48,036 nucleotides of DNA from a virus, in the IMG/VR virus record IMGVR_UViG_3300035698_021224, positions 1-48,036 of that record; one strand, 5' to 3'. A program made the translations under genes and the position numbers. This document shows, one piece after another, positions 43,698 to 48,036 of this stretch. The notes under the pieces are model-generated. The model had not been told where the DNA came from. It saw nothing but the letters and a program-made list of their open reading frames with translations, and did no database searches. Each line of letters begins with the position of its first letter. The first letter of the stretch is position 1.

Positions 43698-44675
43698 ATG
43701 TCAATAATAAGAGTAACAAAGAATGCTAATTACACTACTATCAGTAACACCCATTTAAATGACAAAACACTAAGTTGGAAAGATAAAGGATTACTAACAT
43801 ATATGTTAAGTCTTCCTAATGATTGGGAATTTTATGCTAAAGATTTAAATTATAGATCAAAAGATGGTAAAGATTCTACAAACAATGCTTTAAAAGAGCT
43901 AATCAAAACAGGTTATGTTTCCCGGAAATTTAAAACTAAAACAAATAACTCTAATGTAGGAATGTATAAAGGTTATGATTACACAGTTTTTGAGGTTCCT
44001 CAAAGGCACATTGCCGTTGCGGAAAACCCGCATCGGGAAAACCGCATCGGAAAACCCGCTTCGGAAAACCCGCAACTACTAAATACTAATATACTAAGAC
44101 CTGATTCTCTATATACTGAAAAACTAAAAGAAAAAAAAGGATATAAAAAAAAGGATATGAAATTCCCTTTAGAAAGTCTTAAGATCTTAAAAAATTTAAA
44201 AAATGAAAAATTACAAGATTTTTTGAATTTGCACTTTAAAAGAATACATACACCTGTTATACAGTTAATCATCGATTCAAGTACTTCAGAAGAGCAAGCT
44301 CTTAAATTTTTTAGCTATATCGTAAATACTTACTCATTAGACACAATACAACAAAGTTTATTAGAAATAAAAGAAAAGTTAGATCAAGGAATCATGACAT
44401 CCGTTAACCTATCATATATCAAAACATCCCTTAAAACTATAAATAATAAAAATAAACAAAAAATTAAAAAACAAACTAATAATCTAATTATACCTAATAA
44501 ATTAAGAGAAATACCTAATCTAACACTCGAACAAAAAAAATATTTCAATACGGATGAGAAAAAATATTTAATATATGAGTATGAATGTGATTGTGGTCAT
44601 ATAACAGATGGTTTTTCTTCTAGCTGTAGTCAATGTGGTTGCATCTTTGATTGGAGGAGTTTAAATAATGCCTAG
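43698..44675 (+). CDS. Replication-initiator-like winged-helix protein with zinc ribbon (325 aa)
   Basis: The N-terminal ~100 residues (ISNTHLNDKTLSWKDKGLLT, YMLSLPNDWEFYAKDL, NNALKELIKTGYVSRKFK) are the winged-helix (HTH_36-like) domain used by phage and plasmid initiators. A linker at ~105-150 contains the iteron-coded segment ENPHRENRIGKPASENPQ. A helical middle follows. The C-terminus is a zinc ribbon, C297-x-C299-x10-C310-x2-C313 with F-x-W after it. The organisation resembles lambda O: DNA-binding head, origin inside the gene, partner-binding tail. ATG 43698 has an AAGGA ribosome site. It opens the rightward operon. Confidence 0.65.
   Translation: MSIIRVTKNANYTTISNTHLNDKTLSWKDKGLLTYMLSLPNDWEFYAKDLNYRSKDGKDSTNNALKELIKTGYVSRKFKTKTNNSNVGMYKGYDYTVFEVPQRHIAVAENPHRENRIGKPASENPQLLNTNILRPDSLYTEKLKEKKGYKKKDMKFPLESLKILKNLKNEKLQDFLNLHFKRIHTPVIQLIIDSSTSEEQALKFFSYIVNTYSLDTIQQSLLEIKEKLDQGIMTSVNLSYIKTSLKTINNKNKQKIKKQTNNLIIPNKLREIPNLTLEQKKYFNTDEKKYLIYEYECDCGHITDGFSSSCSQCGCIFDWRSLNNA
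44019..44074 (+). repeat. Four tandem 14-bp iterons (candidate origin)
   Basis: The units are GCGGAAAACCCGCA, TCGGGAAAACCGCA, TCGGAAAACCCGCT and TCGGAAAACCCGCA, head to tail without gaps. They form a GC-rich island inside an otherwise AT-rich gene, and each carries a CGG/CCG dyad. AT-rich sequence with long A runs follows (44075-44160), as expected for a DNA-unwinding element. The period is not a multiple of three, so the repeat is conserved as DNA and not as protein. Confidence 0.75.
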
Positions 44676-45168
44676 AATTCATTCAAAATTTAAAAATTAT
44701 TGTTATGAAGTATTTGGTAATGAAGGTGATATTTTATATGATTTTTATTATAATTTTTTTAATCCAGGGAAATATTATGAATGTAAACATTTAAAAACAA
44801 AAAGAGTTGATCAGTACATTAAAAACATAAACTTCCTTATAAGTTTACAAGGTAAACAAGCTATTATAGATACATCAATATTATTCACAGAAAAAGATAA
44901 TGAAGGAACACTAAAATCACATAGTTTAGCTTATTTCACTGGAGCAGTTAAAAACTATAAAAAGACAAAAAAAGACTATGAAAAAGAAAATTCCTTTACA
45001 ATTAAAAGCAGATCTAAGATAATAGAACCAATTAGGTATAAAAAGATCAGAACAAAATACTCGAAAGAATTTTTAAATTGGGATTATAAATGTGTTTGTG
45101 ATGAAATTATTGATCCATGGCAAGTAACATGTCCCAAATGTTTGTCTGTTTTCAAATGGAATGTTTAA
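44668..45168 (+). CDS. Zinc-ribbon partner protein in replication operon (166 aa)
   Basis: Unknown N-terminal domain (HSKFKNYCYEVFGNEGDI, a helical AIIDTSILFTEKDNEG) and a basic linker. A C-terminal zinc ribbon, C142-x-C144-x10-C155-x2-C158 with F-K-W, shows the same spacing as the end of the initiator-like protein. The start overlaps the initiator stop by 8 bp (ATGCCTAG). The two may use the shared ribbon to bind the same partner, for example a helicase or polymerase. The function is inferred only. Confidence 0.6.
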   Translation: MPRIHSKFKNYCYEVFGNEGDILYDFYYNFFNPGKYYECKHLKTKRVDQYIKNINFLISLQGKQAIIDTSILFTEKDNEGTLKSHSLAYFTGAVKNYKKTKKDYEKENSFTIKSRSKIIEPIRYKKIRTKYSKEFLNWDYKCVCDEIIDPWQVTCPKCLSVFKWNV

Positions 45169-45615
45169 ATGTGTTTATGGGAAGATTATAATTTAACTAA
45201 TAGTATTAATGTACGAAATACTATAGTAATGAACAATTACTCTTTAGTTCTTCATGTCAGTAAAAATTATAAAAAAGTTATTAATTCTATTATAGATTTT
45301 GGTGATATCATTTCTTACGGGGTGTTTGGTTTGATTGATGCAGTCGAAAGTTATGATTTAAATTATAATACTAAATTCTCGACATATGCAGTCCCTAAAA
45401 TTAAAGGAAACATTTTAGACGAAATTAGGAAATTAAATTGGGTTCCTAATGACTTACAAACTAAAATAAATCAAATTAAACATGATATTGATTCTAGCCC
45501 ATCATTAAATAATCAATATAGTATTTTACTAAAATACGGTATTTCAGTATTAGATTATAATACTATTATCGGGAATAATTTAGTATCATTAGATAGTATG
45601 GAAGGTAGTGTATGA
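45169..45615 (+). CDS. Sigma factor with regions 2-3 but no region 4 (148 aa)
   Basis: Residues ~25-95 carry sigma region 2 of the FliA/SigD kind: FGDIISYGVFGLIDAVESYD, then TKFSTYAVPKIKGNILDEIR and KLNWVP. These bind core RNA polymerase and the -10 element. Residues ~95-145 resemble region 3 and end with NLVSLDSMEGSV. The gene stops there; the region 4 that normally reads the -35 element is absent. T4 gp55 is a known late sigma that also lacks region 4. ATG 45169 follows the upstream TAA directly, and the end overlaps the nuclease ATG. It is a candidate for switching on the late block. Confidence 0.75.
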   Translation: MCLWEDYNLTNSINVRNTIVMNNYSLVLHVSKNYKKVINSIIDFGDIISYGVFGLIDAVESYDLNYNTKFSTYAVPKIKGNILDEIRKLNWVPNDLQTKINQIKHDIDSSPSLNNQYSILLKYGISVLDYNTIIGNNLVSLDSMEGSV

Positions 45616-46724
45616 AGAAAATTTTAGCATTCTCAGATGTTCATTTAGGAATTAAATTATATTCAAATTATGATGAAAACGGAATTACTTCGGCTGAAGA
45701 AGATTGTAGGATAGCTTTAAATTGTATTTATGAAAGAGCAATTCAATCTGATATTGAATTAATAATATTTGCTGGTGACTTCTTTCATACCAATCATCCT
45801 ACTTCAACTAATGTTGAATGGGTAATAGAATGGATTTATAAAATTGATAAATTAAATAAACCTTTTTACCTGATCCCAGGTAATCATGATACATCTATGT
45901 ATTCTAATAGCTTGGCTTTTATTAATGAATTAAAAGTTAATAATGTTAAACTCATTGATAAATACTCAACTACAAATAATATTAAATGGAATGATTGGGA
46001 AATTGTTTTTGTACCTTATAAACAAAGTTTATCTTTAAAAAATAAAGATGAATTGACTTATTCAAATATTAAGACTGTATTAAATAATATTACTACTAAA
46101 ACAATATTAGTCACTCATGTTCATGAAAAAGAATCTTTAATAGGTAGTGAAGGTAATATGATTTCTAAGGGAGTTGATGTAATATCTTCTAATAATTATA
46201 ATACTAAACATGAAGTAATATTGTTAACGGGGCATATTCATCGTCATCAGATATATAAGAAAAATAAAGCTATAACTGTTGTGTATCCTGGGTCCACTAC
46301 TTACATGGACACAGGTGATTTAGGAATGCTTAAAGGGTTTGTTACTATAAATGATAATATAAATTTTGAACCTATTATAGGAATTAGGGGATTTGTGTGT
46401 TATGATGTCCCTGAAGATGTGGCACCTATAGATTTTTTACAAACAAAACGAATGCCTATGAATCAAGTTGTTTTTATAAAACATTATTGTGATGGAATAA
46501 GTGTAGATGAAATTAGAGATTATTTAAAACAAAAAAATAATTTATTAGGATGGATTAAAAAAATAAGTAAACCTAATATAAAAAATGCTATAGATTTATC
46601 ACAAATTAATCAAACAACCCCTCAAGAAATTTTCACAGAAGCTATTAATTCTATTTCAGATATAAAACCAGATTTATTAACTAAACTTATGAAAATAGGT
46701 CAGGAGATGATTAATGACCGATAA
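45612..46724 (+). CDS. SbcD/Mre11-like nuclease (370 aa)
   Basis: Calcineurin-type metallophosphoesterase motifs are intact: SDVHLG (D9, H11), GDFFH (55-59), GNHD (90-93), then THVHE and GHIHRHQ. T4 gp47 is the known phage version; with an SbcC/gp46 partner it resects DNA ends in recombination-dependent replication. The partner gene lies two genes downstream, after RNase HI. ATG 45612 overlaps the sigma stop (ATGA). The length fits the family. Two manganese ions are expected in the active site. Confidence 0.9.
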   Translation: MKKILAFSDVHLGIKLYSNYDENGITSAEEDCRIALNCIYERAIQSDIELIIFAGDFFHTNHPTSTNVEWVIEWIYKIDKLNKPFYLIPGNHDTSMYSNSLAFINELKVNNVKLIDKYSTTNNIKWNDWEIVFVPYKQSLSLKNKDELTYSNIKTVLNNITTKTILVTHVHEKESLIGSEGNMISKGVDVISSNNYNTKHEVILLTGHIHRHQIYKKNKAITVVYPGSTTYMDTGDLGMLKGFVTINDNINFEPIIGIRGFVCYDVPEDVAPIDFLQTKRMPMNQVVFIKHYCDGISVDEIRDYLKQKNNLLGWIKKISKPNIKNAIDLSQINQTTPQEIFTEAINSISDIKPDLLTKLMKIGQEMINDR

Positions 46725-47133
46725 TCATTTTGAAGTTTACACTGATGGTAGTAATAAGAAAGATCAATTAGTTGGTTGGAGCTTTGTTGTTTTAAAAAAT
46801 GATGAATTGTATTATCAAAAATATGGTACAGCTAATCCTATATATAATCATTCTCGAAATATTAATGGAGAAACTCAAGCAGTTTTAGAAGCTTTAAAGT
46901 GGTGTGATGATAATAATATAACTAATGTGTTTCTATTCAGTGATTATATTGGTTGTCAACAATGGGCTATGGGTGTCTGGGGTGCTAATACTCCTGTTGC
47001 CATTAATTATATAAATAAGATTAAAACATTTAATGTTAAAGTTCAATGGTTTCATGTTAAAGGTCATAGTGGTAATAAATGGAATGAGGAAGCAGATAAA
47101 CTAGCTAAAAAATCAATAGGTATTGCTAAATGA
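46714..47133 (+). CDS. rnhA: Ribonuclease HI
   Basis: The 139-aa protein shows the full RNase HI active site: D11 (YTDGS), E53 (NGETQA), D77 (FSDYIG), the HVKGHSG loop (H118), and D128 (EADKLA). It removes RNA primers from RNA-DNA hybrids during phage replication. It is nested between the SbcD- and SbcC-like genes with an 11-bp overlap upstream and an ATGA overlap downstream, so it should be made with the pair. The length is slightly short for bacterial RNase HI but typical of phage copies. Confidence 0.93.
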   Translation: MTDNHFEVYTDGSNKKDQLVGWSFVVLKNDELYYQKYGTANPIYNHSRNINGETQAVLEALKWCDDNNITNVFLFSDYIGCQQWAMGVWGANTPVAINYINKIKTFNVKVQWFHVKGHSGNKWNEEADKLAKKSIGIAK

Positions 47134-48036
47134 AAATAAAAACTATCGAACTTCAAGGATTTAGTTCTTATAAAGATCATACTGTGGTAAAAGTACCGGA
47201 AGGTATTACAGGTATATTAGGAATTTTTGATGACAACATTAACAAAAGTAATGGAAGTGGAAAATCCTCTATTATAATGTCAGTTATCTATGCTCATTAT
47301 GGTAAAGGGGAGTTTAATAAATTATCAGATTTAATAAATGATAATACTGATTCAATGTTTGTAAAAATAACTGAAGAGATTAATGGAAAAGAATATATTA
47401 TAGAACGAGGTATTAAAAAAGGATCTTCTTATTTAGATTTATTTGAAAATGGTACTCGTTTAGGAGAAACTATAGGTAGTACACAACAACATATTATTAA
47501 TGTAGTAGGTATGGATTATGATATGTTTACAGCATCAATATTTTTTGAACAATCTAAAATGGATAAATTTATTGATGTAGAAGATGATAAAAGACGTGGT
47601 TATATAGATAAAATATTTGGATTAGATTTATGGAGAACATTACAAAAAACCGCAACATCTAATTCTAAAAATAATAAAAAAGAATTAAATAATCAAAATA
47701 GTAAATTAACTTCATTGTCTGAAGAAATTAAAACATTACAGGTATCAGTGAATAAAATACCAGAAACAGAAAAACAACTCTTAGAATTAACAACACATAG
47801 AGAAAATTTACAAAATGATATAAAAAAATATACTGAGTTACAAAAAGATATAGTCATTTTACAGTTAAAAGAAAAAAGTAAATTAGATCTGTCTGAGGAA
47901 TTAGATAATCTCACAGTTATCTCAGAAACAGAAAATTTAATTCAAGAACAACAAAAAATATTAGAAACAATTGATAAAAGTATTAAAGATTTTAATGAAA
48001 AATTGAAAAAAGATAAAGTAAAAATATTAGAATTAA
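47130..48036 (+). CDS. SbcC/Rad50-like ATPase, 5' part only
   Basis: ATG 47130 overlaps the RNase HI stop (ATGA), and the frame runs off the window after 302 codons. The N-terminus has LQGFSSYKDHTVV and Walker A NGSGKSS, followed by the Q-loop-like FFEQSKMDKFI and the start of a long coiled coil (from ~residue 185). This is the SbcC/Rad50/T4 gp46 layout. It would pair with the SbcD-like nuclease in DNA end processing. The Walker B and second ATPase half lie beyond the window. Confidence 0.9.
   Translation, partial: MKIKTIELQGFSSYKDHTVVKVPEGITGILGIFDDNINKSNGSGKSSIIMSVIYAHYGKGEFNKLSDLINDNTDSMFVKITEEINGKEYIIERGIKKGSSYLDLFENGTRLGETIGSTQQHIINVVGMDYDMFTASIFFEQSKMDKFIDVEDDKRRGYIDKIFGLDLWRTLQKTATSNSKNNKKELNNQNSKLTSLSEEIKTLQVSVNKIPETEKQLLELTTHRENLQNDIKKYTELQKDIVILQLKEKSKLDLSEELDNLTVISETENLIQEQQKILETIDKSIKDFNEKLKKDKVKILEL

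Noticed and set aside
47693-47914. A 73-codon minus-strand frame inside the SbcC-like gene
   Set aside because: It is antisense to a coiled-coil coding stretch and has no initiation signals.
1-48036. tRNA genes, CRISPR arrays, insertion sequences and an integrase
   Set aside because: No cloverleaf-like segments, regularly spaced repeats, transposase or recombinase motifs were seen in gaps or frames. The iterons are directly tandem without spacers, so they are not CRISPR.

Overview
The window is part of the genome of a large, strongly AT-rich tailed bacteriophage with a contractile tail (a myovirus). It holds a tail sheath, a tail tube, a tape-measure protein, a frameshifted tail-assembly chaperone, baseplate proteins, portal, prohead protease, scaffold and major capsid protein. 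The host cannot be named. Clear AAGGAG-type ribosome sites, a winged-helix initiator of a kind common in Bacillota elements, and a FliA/SigD-like sigma factor make an AT-rich, possibly Gram-positive, host plausible. No terminase, lysis, tail-fibre or tRNA gene is visible.

Layout. (1) 1-43519 is almost entirely minus strand and reads right to left as a late virion block. The order is acidic small proteins, a 1211-aa protein, portal (35.7-38.8 kb), a glycine-zipper protein, a protein that probably needs a -1 frameshift (33.6-34.1 kb), protease, two large unknowns, scaffold, decoration protein, major capsid protein, then neck/connector and small proteins (11.4-20.7 kb), sheath, tube, chaperones, tape measure and baseplate. 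(2) Two insertions break it. An island at 20.9-23.8 kb just after the capsid gene carries a multi-HTH LAGLIDADG endonuclease, a DNA methyltransferase and an 82-aa protein. A lone plus-strand gene sits at 28.6-29.3 kb. Both have consensus promoters of the form TTGAC(A/G)-N17-TATATT, unlike the surrounding structural genes. (3) 43.7-48.0 kb is a plus-strand, tightly overlapping replication/recombination and regulation operon: an initiator-like winged-helix protein with embedded iterons, a zinc-ribbon protein, a sigma factor without region 4, SbcD-like nuclease, RNase HI and SbcC-like ATPase.

How it may work together (inference). Host-type promoters would drive the rightward operon and the inserted genes early. 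The small sigma factor, which has regions 2-3 but no region 4, would then switch on the leftward virion block. Candidate late signals are a 48-49 bp leader element repeated before the decoration/capsid genes and before the 293-aa gene, plus TATAAATTT motifs before sheath and tube. Replication may start at four 14-bp iterons inside the initiator gene, next to AT-rich DNA.

The observations most worth checking are the iteron array, the second -1 frameshift candidate at 34.1 kb, the repeated late leader with the region-4-less sigma factor, two apparently leaderless early genes, the six-HTH endonuclease, and two small domains shared between several otherwise unrelated virion proteins.
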